Origin: Clostridia bacterium
GTDB lineage: Bacteria > Bacillota > Clostridia > Oscillospirales > Acutalibacteraceae
Direction: 5' to 3'
NCBI GenBank assembly: GCA_017623575.1
Contig: JAGAOS010000040.1
Span: 1-36,494, forward strand
DNA length: 36,494 nucleotides
The notes below the pieces were generated by a model that ran no database searches, had not been told where the DNA came from, and saw nothing but the letters and a program-made list of their open reading frames with translations. Of the stretch, positions 15,369 to 23,876 are shown piece after piece; the first letter of the stretch is position 1, and the number at the start of each line of letters is the position of its first letter. The position numbers were made by a program, and so were the translations under genes.

Positions 15369-17585
15369 TCACTGTTTTTTCCCTATTGAAAAAGGTGTTT
15401 TGTTGTAGGCTTTGCCTGTTGGTTCATTGGTCAGGGTGAATTTCAGGGTCATACCCTCTTTAATGCTCCGGTGGGTTATATAGGTGCGGTCAATCTCACT
15501 GCCGTTTTCGGTTATTTTGGCGGCATAGATGTTATCTTTACCAAAATTTTCGGCTTCAATTATAAAGTTGTTGCCATAGCCGGTGTGGATAATCGCCTTT
15601 TTAACCGACGGAGCGGCAAGCACATACTCGCCCGTAGCGGGGGTAAAGGGGTAAAATCCCAATGTGGATAAAATATACCACGCCGCCATACTGCCTGTAT
15701 CCTCATCACCGGGATAACCGTTTATGCCGCTGTTAAAAAGCTCTTTTACGGCGCGGCGCACCTGATAGCAGGTTTTATCCGGCTCGCCCATATATGAATA
15801 GATATATGGAATGTGAAAGCTTGGCTGATTAGAAAGAGCGCACTGACCAAAATCCACCGATGCCATTTCGGTCATTTCGTGGATTTCTTTACCTCTGTAT
15901 CCCACCTCAAAAATGGGGGGAAGGGCAAAAAGCTTGTCAATCATTTTAATCATCTCAGCCTTGCCGCCCATAAGAGAGGCGTGACCTGCCATATCGTGAA
16001 AAACAGAAAAGCTGTTCTGCCAGGCAGAGCCTTCGGTGTAATCAAAGCTCCATTCAAATTCCTTCCAATCAAGGCGGGGATTGCCGTTTTTATCCCTTGT
16101 TTTTAAAAGATTTGTTTCGGCATCAAAAATATTTTTGTAGTTAAGCGCGCGGTCTTTAAATTCCTTTGCAATATCCTCTTTGCCAAGAGCATCGGCAATT
16201 ATCGAGATGCAAAAATCACCGTATGCATAGTCAAGAGTTTTGTTTACACTTTCCCTGTATTCAAGAGGAACGAAGCCCAGCTTAATATAGTCGGCAATTC
16301 CGTCACGACCGCCAAGCTTTGGGTCATCACAGGGGGTGGTTGCGTGCTTAAGCATACCCTCCAGCATAAGCGAAAGGATGTTTTCATCAGTAACAATACC
16401 CTTTTTGGCGGCATCGGCAAACACCATATCAATTGCCGTACCGGGCATACAGGAAATGGGGCCGGGAGCTGAAAATCGGGGTAGCCAGCCTGATTCTTTA
16501 TAAAAATCAATAAGTCCCAAACATATTTCTTTATACATTTCGGGGTCAATTATCGTCATTAAGGGAAAGGCGGTTCGGTAGACATCCCAAAAGCCCATAT
16601 CGGCATAAAACGGGCCGCTTAAAACCTCACCGTTTGCGGGACTGTAGTGGATTTTTTCGCCCGTTTTTGTTGTTTCATAAAAGGTGTGGGGAAACAGATT
16701 TGCCCGCCACATACAGGAATAAAAGGTACGAAGCTGCTCCTCATCATCTGTTTCAATTTCAATTTTTGAAAGACGCTCATTCCAGATTTTTTCGCCCTCG
16801 TTATAAAGCTCCTCTACCGATTTTTTACCGATTTCGGCATTAAGATTTTGATTAGCCTGCTCATAGCTTATGTATGATGTTGCAAGGCTGTAATTAACTT
16901 CGGCTTTTTCGGTATTAAAGCAAAGGCTCACCCTTAAATCATCGCCCAGAAATTCGGCTTTGCCCTGCTCGACTTTATCATTGCAAAGGGCAACGGTTTT
17001 TTGTATATTGATTTTTGAACCAAACTTAATAATAAAAAACTCTTTAAAATTTTGCGGCAGAGCGTGGTTTAAGATTTTATTGGTAACAAAACCTTTTATA
17101 ATGCCATTTTCGGCATCTATTTTAAGCTCTGATACACCTTTTTGCAGATTGATAAAAAGCCTTTTTTCGGTGTTATTTTTGGGGAAAATCAAACTTCCCG
17201 CCGCACCGCGCATGGTGGGTACAAGCTCCATTTCGGTTTGATACCGCAAAAATTCTATTTTTAAACGGTTAGGCTTAAAAACGGTTTTTTCTCTGACAAA
17301 ACCGCTGGCAACAGTGGGGTTAAAATCTACAGTATCGCCCGATGTAGGCATAAAGGTCATTGCGCCGTAATCACCAAGCCAAGGGCTTAGCTGGTGGGTA
17401 AGGCGAATGCCTGTTGTATGGTGGTCCTGAGGGTTAAAAAACAAAAAATCACTGTCACATCTTGTTTCTACAGTAAAGGTATTCATACCAAAGGGCATTG
17501 CCGCAATTGGTGTGGTGTTGCCGTTTGAGTAGCTTTTTACAGAGTTTGTGCCTATAAGCAAATTTACATATTGTAAATAATTCAT
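15369..17585 (-). CDS. GH92 family alpha-mannosidase-like glycosidase
   Basis: A 738-residue glycoside hydrolase of family 92, whose members are calcium-dependent exo-acting alpha-mannosidases. Recognisable blocks are the N-terminal beta-sandwich start YVNLLIGTNSVKSYSNGNTTP, the central FWDVYRTAFPLM, LGGRDGIADYIKLGFVP, and the near C-terminal GDEDTGSMAAWYILSTLGFYP. No signal peptide is present, so it acts in the cytosol on imported oligosaccharides, in contrast to the secreted GH92 enzymes of Bacteroides. The start is the ATG at 17585, after AAAGGTG; a TTG five codons earlier lies within the ribosome binding site. It follows the kinase-epimerase fusion by 45 bases and is probably in its operon. 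Confidence 0.9.
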   Translation of the reverse strand: MNYLQYVNLLIGTNSVKSYSNGNTTPIAAMPFGMNTFTVETRCDSDFLFFNPQDHHTTGIRLTHQLSPWLGDYGAMTFMPTSGDTVDFNPTVASGFVREKTVFKPNRLKIEFLRYQTEMELVPTMRGAAGSLIFPKNNTEKRLFINLQKGVSELKIDAENGIIKGFVTNKILNHALPQNFKEFFIIKFGSKINIQKTVALCNDKVEQGKAEFLGDDLRVSLCFNTEKAEVNYSLATSYISYEQANQNLNAEIGKKSVEELYNEGEKIWNERLSKIEIETDDEEQLRTFYSCMWRANLFPHTFYETTKTGEKIHYSPANGEVLSGPFYADMGFWDVYRTAFPLMTIIDPEMYKEICLGLIDFYKESGWLPRFSAPGPISCMPGTAIDMVFADAAKKGIVTDENILSLMLEGMLKHATTPCDDPKLGGRDGIADYIKLGFVPLEYRESVNKTLDYAYGDFCISIIADALGKEDIAKEFKDRALNYKNIFDAETNLLKTRDKNGNPRLDWKEFEWSFDYTEGSAWQNSFSVFHDMAGHASLMGGKAEMIKMIDKLFALPPIFEVGYRGKEIHEMTEMASVDFGQCALSNQPSFHIPYIYSYMGEPDKTCYQVRRAVKELFNSGINGYPGDEDTGSMAAWYILSTLGFYPFTPATGEYVLAAPSVKKAIIHTGYGNNFIIEAENFGKDNIYAAKITENGSEIDRTYITHRSIKEGMTLKFTLTNEPTGKAYNKTPFSIGKKQ

Positions 17586-17630
17586 AATAACACCTTTCAA
17601 TAATTATACTTATAGTAATTTATAAGATTC

Positions 17631-19214
17631 TTATTCCAAAGATTCAAACACACTTTGGGCGGCTGTTTTGTATGTATAGTCCTTGTGGAAAACGCTGGAT
17701 GTTCCCACAACAAACACATCTGCGCCCGCCTCATACATTTTAGGGATATTTTCAAAGCTGCAATTTCCGTCTACCTCTAACAAAATATTGCTATGACCTG
17801 TGCTATCCAAAAGGTTTCTTGCCCTTTTTATTTTATCCAATGCGCCGCTTACAAGCTTTTGACCCGCAAAGCCGGGATTTACCGTCATAATAAGCAGCAT
17901 ATCAATATCATCCAAAAGCTCCTCTACTGCCGACAATGGTGTACCCGGATTAATGGCAAGACCTGCCCTTGCGCCCTTTGCCTTTATAAGCGAAAGGGTG
18001 CGGTGGATGTGTCGACTTGTTTCAAAATGAACTGTGACAATATCGTCAGGGCGAAGGGGCAGCATTTCAATTGCAAGGTCGGGATTTTCCACCATAAGGT
18101 GAATATCCAGCGGGATTTCCGACCCACCGCTTATAGCCTTTACCGTTTCGGTAGAAATCATATAATTTGGCACAAAATTGCCATCCATCATATCAATATG
18201 AAACAGCTTTATACCCGCATCGGCAAGGGCTATAAGCTCCTCACCCAGATTAAGCTGATTAGCGCACATAAGGGATGCCGAAAGCACAGCCTCGCGGTTT
18301 ATAACATTTTCCTTGCCAAAGAGGGCGGCACCTATCATAGGGGCATCCTCCCGCCATTTAGCAAGGGCGATTTTAAGCTCCTGCTGACCCTCAGTTTTAT
18401 AAGAATGTTCTTTTATATACTCCACAAAGGGATTTAAATAAAGCTCCATTTGAGCAGATAATCCGCCGCTGAAAATAAGGCAATCGGGCGAAAGCAAATT
18501 TATTGCCGAAACTATAACCTTACCAAGCATATTTATTGCCTGATTTATGGCAAAGTGGGCATCTTCATCACCATTTTGAGCGGCATCAAACAAATCGCGG
18601 GCGGTAGCATCCTCGCCGTAAAATTCCTTTGCCGTCATATCCAGACCCTTGCCTGCGGCATAACACTCCAAACAGCCGTTTTTACCACATCCGCAGGGTC
18701 TGCCCTGCTCAGCTACGGGAATATGACCAAGCTCACCCGCCGAAAGAAGGGCGCCGTGATAAATTTTTCCGTCAATTACAAGACCCGTACCTATTCCCGT
18801 ACCCAAGGTAATGCATATAAGGGCTTTGGCATCCTTGCCGTTGCCCGCCATATATTCGCCGTAGGCACCCGCTCTGGAATCCTGCAAAACCTTTGCCGAA
18901 ATACCTGTAAGCGCTTTAAAAATTTCAGCGACAGGGGCGTCATACCAGCCAAGATTAGGCACGAATTTTGCCACCGTAAAATCGGCTGAAACAGTACTCG
19001 GTACACCTATGCCAACACTTATAAGCTCCCTTTTTTGAATACCCATTTCCTCGCATAGCAAATCAAGGGTAGCGGCGGCAAGGCTTAGCACCGATTCACA
19101 ATCCTTTTTGGCAGGAACGGGTGTAACTTTGCTTGCAACAAGCTGATTTTCACCGTTTAAAATGCCAATGTTTATTTTAGTTCCGCCAATATCAATACCT
19201 ACATAATATTTCAC
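17631..19214 (-). CDS. ROK-family sugar kinase fused to D-allulose-6-phosphate 3-epimerase
   Basis: A 527-residue two-domain enzyme. Residues 1 to about 310 are a ROK kinase: phosphate loop DIGGTK (8-13), the conserved Asp112 (QDSRAGAYGE), and the zinc motif with His164 and CxCGxxGC (Cys174, 176, 181). From about 322 to the end is a ribulose-phosphate-epimerase-type barrel: HIDMMDGNFVPN, IPLDIHLMVENPD, and VDGNCS...AGADVFVVGTSSVF. The VDGNCS form resembles AlsE (allulose-6-phosphate 3-epimerase) more than Rpe, which has VDGG. It could phosphorylate a sugar such as allulose or allose and convert the 6-phosphate towards fructose 6-phosphate. The start is a GTG at 19214, seven bases after GGAGG. 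There is no stop or frameshift between domains. Confidence 0.88.
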   Translation of the reverse strand: MKYYVGIDIGGTKINIGILNGENQLVASKVTPVPAKKDCESVLSLAAATLDLLCEEMGIQKRELISVGIGVPSTVSADFTVAKFVPNLGWYDAPVAEIFKALTGISAKVLQDSRAGAYGEYMAGNGKDAKALICITLGTGIGTGLVIDGKIYHGALLSAGELGHIPVAEQGRPCGCGKNGCLECYAAGKGLDMTAKEFYGEDATARDLFDAAQNGDEDAHFAINQAINMLGKVIVSAINLLSPDCLIFSGGLSAQMELYLNPFVEYIKEHSYKTEGQQELKIALAKWREDAPMIGAALFGKENVINREAVLSASLMCANQLNLGEELIALADAGIKLFHIDMMDGNFVPNYMISTETVKAISGGSEIPLDIHLMVENPDLAIEMLPLRPDDIVTVHFETSRHIHRTLSLIKAKGARAGLAINPGTPLSAVEELLDDIDMLLIMTVNPGFAGQKLVSGALDKIKRARNLLDSTGHSNILLEVDGNCSFENIPKMYEAGADVFVVGTSSVFHKDYTYKTAAQSVFESLE

Positions 19215-19244
19215 AAAAGCGCCTCCTTTGAGGTTGTTTACTTC

Positions 19245-19273
19245 ATTATACAAATTAGTAGCTTTAAATTCAA
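19245..19273 (-). promoter_or_regulatory. Sigma-A promoter of the kinase-epimerase/GH92 operon
   Basis: On the minus strand TTGAAT (19268-19273) and TATAAT (19245-19250) lie 17 bases apart, giving a start near 19238 and a short leader before the GTG at 19214. Confidence 0.72.
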
Positions 19274-19310
19274 TAGGTTTTAGGGATATTTTTATATATA
19301 AAACCGACTT

Positions 19311-20006
19311 TTAAAGCGCTATTTTAACGGGCCTGTTTATTTTTATGGAATGGGGAGTTATATTACAGTCCATTGCTATTATTTTTACCCCCGATTTTTC
19401 CGCCCTTCGCAGAGCATCACCAAAGGCTTTATGGGTTATATCATTGGGACTAAATACTGTAACGCCCTGCATTTGTATTACAAATAGTATATATCCCTCA
19501 TAATTTTCTTTACAACAAGTAATAAGTTCGTTTATATGCTTTATGCCCCGCTCGGTGGGTGCATCGGGGAATAAAGCAATGCCGTCATTTTCTAAGGTAA
19601 CGCCTTTAACCTCTAAAAATATTTTTCTTTCTCCTGTTTCAATGTAAAAATCAAAGCGGGATTTTTTGTATGTTACCTCGCGGCGGATTATGGCATCTTT
19701 GCCAAAAAGCTCCCCCTTTTCAAGCCACTCCTCTGCGGCGGCATTAACCACCTGAGAATCCATATTTATAAGCAATATTTCGCCATTTTTCCGTTGCTTT
19801 TCTACCGCAATTAAATCATATTTTGTTTTGCGATTCGGATTATCGCTTTCGGTGAGATAAACGGTAGCGCCCTCCACCAAAAGCTCCCTGCACCGACCTG
19901 TGTTTTTTACATGAACGGTGTGGATTTCATCACCTGTTTTAACCCTTGCTATAAATCGGTTGGGGCGGGATAAAAACTCACCCTTTGTAACATTTGGGTA
20001 TATCAT
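19311..20006 (-). CDS. sfsA: SfsA family DNA/RNA nuclease-fold protein (sugar fermentation stimulation protein)
   Basis: The 231-residue protein matches SfsA end to end, with an N-terminal OB-like part (FIARVKTGDEIHTVHVKNTGRC) and a C-terminal nuclease-like part (SRFDFYIETGERKIFLEVKGVTL, then FPDAPTERGIKHINEL). SfsA was first linked to maltose metabolism in E. coli; the fold resembles PD-(D/E)XK nucleases and the D...ExK pattern is seen here (RFDF, EVK). Its cellular role is not settled in the literature. The ATG at 20006 follows GGAAGTG by about seven bases. No terminator is seen between it and the downstream kinase-epimerase gene, which nevertheless has its own promoter. Confidence 0.93.
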   Translation of the reverse strand: MIYPNVTKGEFLSRPNRFIARVKTGDEIHTVHVKNTGRCRELLVEGATVYLTESDNPNRKTKYDLIAVEKQRKNGEILLINMDSQVVNAAAEEWLEKGELFGKDAIIRREVTYKKSRFDFYIETGERKIFLEVKGVTLENDGIALFPDAPTERGIKHINELITCCKENYEGYILFVIQMQGVTVFSPNDITHKAFGDALRRAEKSGVKIIAMDCNITPHSIKINRPVKIAL

Positions 20007-20074
20007 AGCATCACTTCCAATGATATATTACCACATTTTTTATTACTTTGAAATACCTATTTTAAAAGTTATTC

Positions 20075-20103
20075 TTGACAAAGGCTAAGGGTGGTGCTAT
20101 ATT
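20075..20103 (+). promoter_or_regulatory. Sigma-A promoter of the GntR/ABC operon
   Basis: TTGACA (20075-20080) and TATATT (20098-20103) are 17 bases apart. The predicted start near 20110 falls inside the operator palindrome. Confidence 0.85.
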
Positions 20104-20105
20104 AT

Positions 20106-20132
20106 AACTGTACTATGTGTTATAGTACAGTT
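20106..20132 (+). promoter_or_regulatory. Operator palindrome, probable self-binding site of the GntR regulator
   Basis: AACTGTACTAT (20106-20116) and ATAGTACAGTT (20122-20132) form a perfect 11-bp inverted repeat with a five-base spacer. It overlaps the transcription start and lies 24 bases before the regulator gene. YtrA-type GntR proteins are known to bind such operators and repress their own ABC operons, so autorepression is inferred. Confidence 0.8.
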
Positions 20133-20155
20133 TGAAAAAATCGGCAGGTGGTATG

Positions 20156-20533
20156 ATGATTAAAATAGACTGGCAAAGCGGTGTACCTATATACGACCAG
20201 ATTGTAAGCGGTTTTATACGGCTCAGAGCCATAGGAGCCCTGCAGGCCGGCGATAAGCTGCCCTCGGTGCGAAGTATGGCAGTAAAGCTGGGGGTTAATC
20301 CCAATACGGTGCAAAAGGCGTATATTATTCTGGAAAACAAGGGAATCACATACTCGCTGCAGGGTAAGGGTTCTTTTCTTGCCGACGGCGATAGCGCAGG
20401 CAATGCGATAAACGATGAATGTATTACAGCGCTTAAAGGTGCGGCAAGTAAGGCGGCACGGCTTGGGGTAAGTCTTGATGATGCCATAGCCGCCATAAAG
20501 GAAGCATACAAAGGAGGAAACGGTAATGATTGA
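20156..20533 (+). CDS. GntR-family regulator, YtrA subfamily
   Basis: A 125-residue protein: an N-terminal winged helix (about 5-75, with GDKLPSVRSMAVKLGVNPNTVQKAY, the GntR recognition region) and a short C-terminal helical tail in place of a large ligand domain. This size and form define the YtrA subfamily, which regulates adjacent ABC transporters. I chose the ATG at 20156 because AGGTGG ends at 20151; the ATG at 20153 is possible but is only one base from the site. Its end overlaps the ABC ATPase start by eight bases. It probably represses its own operon through the palindrome at 20106-20132. Confidence 0.92.
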   Translation: MIKIDWQSGVPIYDQIVSGFIRLRAIGALQAGDKLPSVRSMAVKLGVNPNTVQKAYIILENKGITYSLQGKGSFLADGDSAGNAINDECITALKGAASKAARLGVSLDDAIAAIKEAYKGGNGND

Positions 20534-21425
20534 AATTAAAAATCTAACAAAAAGATTTGATAATATTTTAGCCCTTAACAATGTTACAATAACGGTTGAA
20601 AAGGGTCAGGTTTACGGTCTTGTAGGCTCAAACGGGTCGGGCAAATCCACCCTGCTTAGAATTTTATCGGGAATTTTTATGCCCGATAGCGGCACAGTCA
20701 CCATTGATGGTGAGGCAGTTTACGATAACCCGAAAATCAAAGAGAAAATCGCCTTTGTAAGCGATTCTCCCTGCTTTTTTCTGCATGCCAACTTAATTGA
20801 TATGGCTAAATTTTATGCCCGACTTTATCCCCGTTTTTCCTTTGAACGGCTGGAGGAAATAAACAAAATTTTTCCTATTGATAAAAAAGCCAAGCTTCAG
20901 AATATGTCTAAGGGAATGCAACGGCAGGCGGCTGTTATGCTTGCCCTTGCCTGCCAACCCGATTATCTTTTTTTGGATGAGGCATTTGACGGTCTTGACC
21001 CCGTAATGCGTGATGCTCTTAAGGGTATTATCGCCTGCGAGATTGAGGATAACGGTCTTACCGTAATAATATCCTCACATAATCTGCGCGAGCTGGAGGA
21101 GCTTTGCGACAGCGTTGGTCTTATTCATTTTTCGGATTTGGTTTTCAGTAAGGCGGTATCAGATATAAAAACCGATATACATAAAATTCAAACTGCCTTT
21201 AAAAATCTTCCCGAAGAATCGGAATTTAATGAATTGGAGCTTTTAAAAAGTGAGCGTACAGGAAATCTTATTCAGTTGATAGTGAAGGGTGATATGGATA
21301 AAATAAAGCCTATTATTGAGGCTGTGGAGCCGATTTTCTTTGAAGAAATCCCCCTTACTTTAGAGGAAATATTTATTTATGAGCTGGGAGGTAAAGGTTA
21401 TGATGTCAGCCATGTTATCCAATAA
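20526..21425 (+). CDS. ABC transporter ATP-binding protein (YtrB/BcrA-like)
   Basis: A 299-residue ATPase subunit. Walker A is GSNGSGKST at 34-42, the ABC signature is the variant NMSKGMQRQ near 126-134, and Walker B is YLFLDEAFDGLD near 147-158; the switch His is in SSHNLRELEE. The C-terminal about 80 residues form an accessory tail as in drug- and antibiotic-resistance exporters. AAGGAGG lies nine bases before the ATG at 20526. It is coupled to the GntR gene upstream and overlapped by the permease downstream. The substrate is unknown; related Ytr-type operons respond to cell-wall-active antibiotics. Confidence 0.93.
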   Translation: MIEIKNLTKRFDNILALNNVTITVEKGQVYGLVGSNGSGKSTLLRILSGIFMPDSGTVTIDGEAVYDNPKIKEKIAFVSDSPCFFLHANLIDMAKFYARLYPRFSFERLEEINKIFPIDKKAKLQNMSKGMQRQAAVMLALACQPDYLFLDEAFDGLDPVMRDALKGIIACEIEDNGLTVIISSHNLRELEELCDSVGLIHFSDLVFSKAVSDIKTDIHKIQTAFKNLPEESEFNELELLKSERTGNLIQLIVKGDMDKIKPIIEAVEPIFFEEIPLTLEEIFIYELGGKGYDVSHVIQ

Positions 21426-23157
21426 AAATTTTTCGTCGTTTTGGCAGATATTTAGGTTTACTATGTTTAAAAACAAGGCGCTTGTTATAGTCAGCAGCAT
21501 ACTTGCCTTTTTGTTCACACAAGGATTTACGATTTTAAAAACCACAAACAGTAAAGTTATTCTTTATAGACTTAAAATAGGAATTCCTATGCTATGGTGT
21601 ATTTGCACTCTGCTTGTAGCGGTGCTTATTGCCGTTAATTTGCGTTATATGCACCGAAAAAAATCGGCAGATATGTTTTTTGCTCTGCCTATTTCTACAC
21701 GCAAACTTTTTTCCGCCAGATTTTTAGCATCCTTTATAGGGTCAATTATTCCTGCCATAATTGGTCACATAACTATAATCATTTTTGCGTTTATATATTG
21801 CTCGGGTAGTGTGGAAATAGATTTCTTTGCGTGTGGTATTTTAATTAGTCTTGCTGCGATGATTGCGGCAATGTTTATATTTGCAAGTCTTGCCGCAGGC
21901 TTTATGATGTTTACGGGTCATACCTATGATGCTATACAAGCATTTTTAATTGTAAGCTTTTTGCCGTTTTTAATGGTTATCTTAATGCGGCGTGATATTA
22001 TAACCAGTCTATATGGTTATAATGGGTCTGTGAGTACATCCATATTTAAGGATGAATTTTGCTTTAGCATATCGCCCTTTATGTCTATTTTATATTTTGC
22101 TATTGAAAGTCTGAATTTTAATTATGATTTCGATGGTTTTTCATATAATAATGTAGATATTATAGGTTTCCTTATATGGTTTATGGTTGCGGTGCTTGTG
22201 CTTATTTTTAGCATATGGTTTGCCGCAAAACGCAAAAATGAAAGGGCAGGAGAGCCTTATGTAACCCCCCTATTGCCCATAATTCTGCAGTTTTTAACAG
22301 CAGTATCGGTGGGAATGATATTTGCGGCTATGTTTGGCGATTTTACAAGCCTTTTTTATACGGTGGCGGCAGTAATACTTGCAATGCTGGGCTCTGTTAT
22401 ATTCAGCGCTATACAAAAGCGTGGCTTTAAAAAACTGAAAAAGGATATTTTAACAGGCGCCGCCTCAGGGCTTGCCATTATAATTATTTTGGCAATATTT
22501 ATAACGGGCGTAGGCTTTGAAAACACCGTTCCTGCGGCAGAGGATGTGGCAGATGTTGTTGTAAAAGTAGATTTGCTGACATTTGAAAGCGAATTTGAAA
22601 AGCAGGAAGATATTGAAAAAGTAATTGCACTGCATAAGGATATTATAAGCCAAAAACCGGGACGAAGTTATGATATAATAAAAGGTAAAAAAATAAGCAG
22701 TAATTACGGCGTTGAAAGCATACAAATAGATTACACTCTTAAAAACGGTGAATATATATCCAGAAGATATTACTGCAAAATAGAGGATTTTTCTAATTCT
22801 GTAGAAAATATACTAAAAAGTGAAAATTCTATGGAGCGTTACAGCCTTAAGCCATCTTATGATAATATGACCGATTGTACATTAAGAATAAATTACTCGC
22901 CTTCAGATTTCATTAAGGTGCCGATTGAAAAGATTTATGAGCTTGCCCAAACCTATAAAAATGAATTGAGGGAGGGAAATCATTCCTGGGGTGATTTAAA
23001 CAGCGGAAAGGCTACTACCATTTGGTGTTCTGATGTTGCGTTTTATGATGAAAAAACAGGTTCCTTTCAAGGTTATTTAAACCTTAACATACCTTCCACC
23101 TGCACAAAAACTCTGGAATTAATAGATGAATGTCGCGGATTAGGCGCAGAGGGATAA
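21400..23157 (+). CDS. ABC transporter permease with C-terminal soluble domain (DUF6449-like)
   Basis: A 585-residue membrane protein. The N-terminal about 380 residues contain at least eight hydrophobic segments typical of YtrC/D-type ABC exporter permeases (for instance around 25-45, 60-80, 105-135, 140-170 and 180-195). After the last membrane helix (FKKLKKD... then GLAIIIILAIFITG near 365-380) comes a hydrophilic C-terminal domain of about 200 residues with no transport motif, which resembles the extracytoplasmic DUF6449 domain of such permeases. The start is the ATG at 21400, eight bases after GGGAGG; an ATG at 21379 lies before that site. It overlaps the ATPase gene by 26 bases, so the two form one transporter. 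Confidence 0.85.
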   Translation: MMSAMLSNKNFSSFWQIFRFTMFKNKALVIVSSILAFLFTQGFTILKTTNSKVILYRLKIGIPMLWCICTLLVAVLIAVNLRYMHRKKSADMFFALPISTRKLFSARFLASFIGSIIPAIIGHITIIIFAFIYCSGSVEIDFFACGILISLAAMIAAMFIFASLAAGFMMFTGHTYDAIQAFLIVSFLPFLMVILMRRDIITSLYGYNGSVSTSIFKDEFCFSISPFMSILYFAIESLNFNYDFDGFSYNNVDIIGFLIWFMVAVLVLIFSIWFAAKRKNERAGEPYVTPLLPIILQFLTAVSVGMIFAAMFGDFTSLFYTVAAVILAMLGSVIFSAIQKRGFKKLKKDILTGAASGLAIIIILAIFITGVGFENTVPAAEDVADVVVKVDLLTFESEFEKQEDIEKVIALHKDIISQKPGRSYDIIKGKKISSNYGVESIQIDYTLKNGEYISRRYYCKIEDFSNSVENILKSENSMERYSLKPSYDNMTDCTLRINYSPSDFIKVPIEKIYELAQTYKNELREGNHSWGDLNSGKATTIWCSDVAFYDEKTGSFQGYLNLNIPSTCTKTLELIDECRGLGAEG

Positions 23158-23160
23158 TAT

Positions 23161-23658
23161 ATGAAAAAAATCCTTATAATATCCATTTCGGTGGTGGTTT
23201 CTCTCTGCCTTATAGGGGCGGCGATGTATTTTATTATCACAAATGATGCCCTTTACGGTATAAATAAAATTACGGTAGAGGATGAAAAAATAGTTATATC
23301 CCAAAGCCTTGGCGGATACAAAATAGGCGGGGTTATAGGGTACAGGGTGTCTGCAAATGCAGAGGATACCGTAATTTATGAATCAGAAAAACCAAAAATC
23401 GCTGACTTTTTAGGCAAAAATCTTGTATCGGTTATAATAACCGCCTATAATATGGATGAAGCCTTTACCAATGGATTTTATAAAAAATTCCGCACCGTTA
23501 ACAAAATAGGGGATTATAATATTATTATAGCTAACCCACTTGACGATTCAACCTGTATGCTTGTTATTGGTACCAATAAAGAGGTTGACTTTAAAGAAAA
23601 GGAGTATCAAAAAATATCCTTATTTCAAAACATTACGGTAGAAACCGCTAAAAAATAA
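23161..23658 (+). CDS. Small membrane-anchored protein of the ABC operon
   Basis: A 165-residue protein with an N-terminal membrane helix at about 4-27 (ILIISISVVVSLCLIGAAMYFII) and a hydrophilic remainder predicted to lie outside the membrane. There is no lipobox cleavage motif that I trust, although a Cys is present at 16. It begins three bases after the permease stop, so it is the last gene of the operon and may be an accessory part of the transporter. No family is recognised. A hairpin and T-run follow at 23687-23710. Confidence 0.75.
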   Translation: MKKILIISISVVVSLCLIGAAMYFIITNDALYGINKITVEDEKIVISQSLGGYKIGGVIGYRVSANAEDTVIYESEKPKIADFLGKNLVSVIITAYNMDEAFTNGFYKKFRTVNKIGDYNIIIANPLDDSTCMLVIGTNKEVDFKEKEYQKISLFQNITVETAKK

Positions 23659-23686
23659 ATTATAAGTTTAAAAGGGGCTGTCTTTT

Positions 23687-23710
23687 GCAAAAGGCAGTCT
23701 TTTGCTTTTT
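23687..23710 (+). terminator. Terminator of the GntR/ABC operon
   Basis: GCAAAAG (23687-23693) pairs with CTTTTGC (23699-23705) around a five-base loop, followed by TTTTT. The stem is short, and an overlapping alternative pairing with GGCTGTC/GGCAGTC upstream is possible. Confidence 0.6.
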
Positions 23711-23762
23711 GGTATTTTAAATAACATTTTTTTCAAAACCCATAAAATCTTAAATTTTAATC

Positions 23763-23791
23763 TTGAATTACATTACAAAAAATAGTATAAT
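23763..23791 (+). promoter_or_regulatory. Sigma-A promoter of the tepA-spoIIIE region
   Basis: TTGAAT (23763-23768) and TATAAT (23786-23791) lie 17 bases apart, giving a start near 23798 and a leader of about 79 bases before the ATG at 23877. Confidence 0.68.
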
Positions 23792-23876
23792 ATATTATGT
23801 ATAATTTTATGCATTTCGGGAAATAATGGAACATAAGGCTTTTAGGCTTAATAAAGCATCTGAAGGGTGATTTTCC

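Noticed and set aside
17793-18437. Plus-strand open frame of 214 codons opposite the kinase-epimerase fusion
   Set aside because: It is antisense to clear epimerase and kinase motifs and its translation is Cys/His/Lys-rich without domain character.
20113-20581. Minus-strand frames opposite the GntR gene
   Set aside because: They overlap the promoter, operator and a strongly supported GntR regulator, and show no domain.
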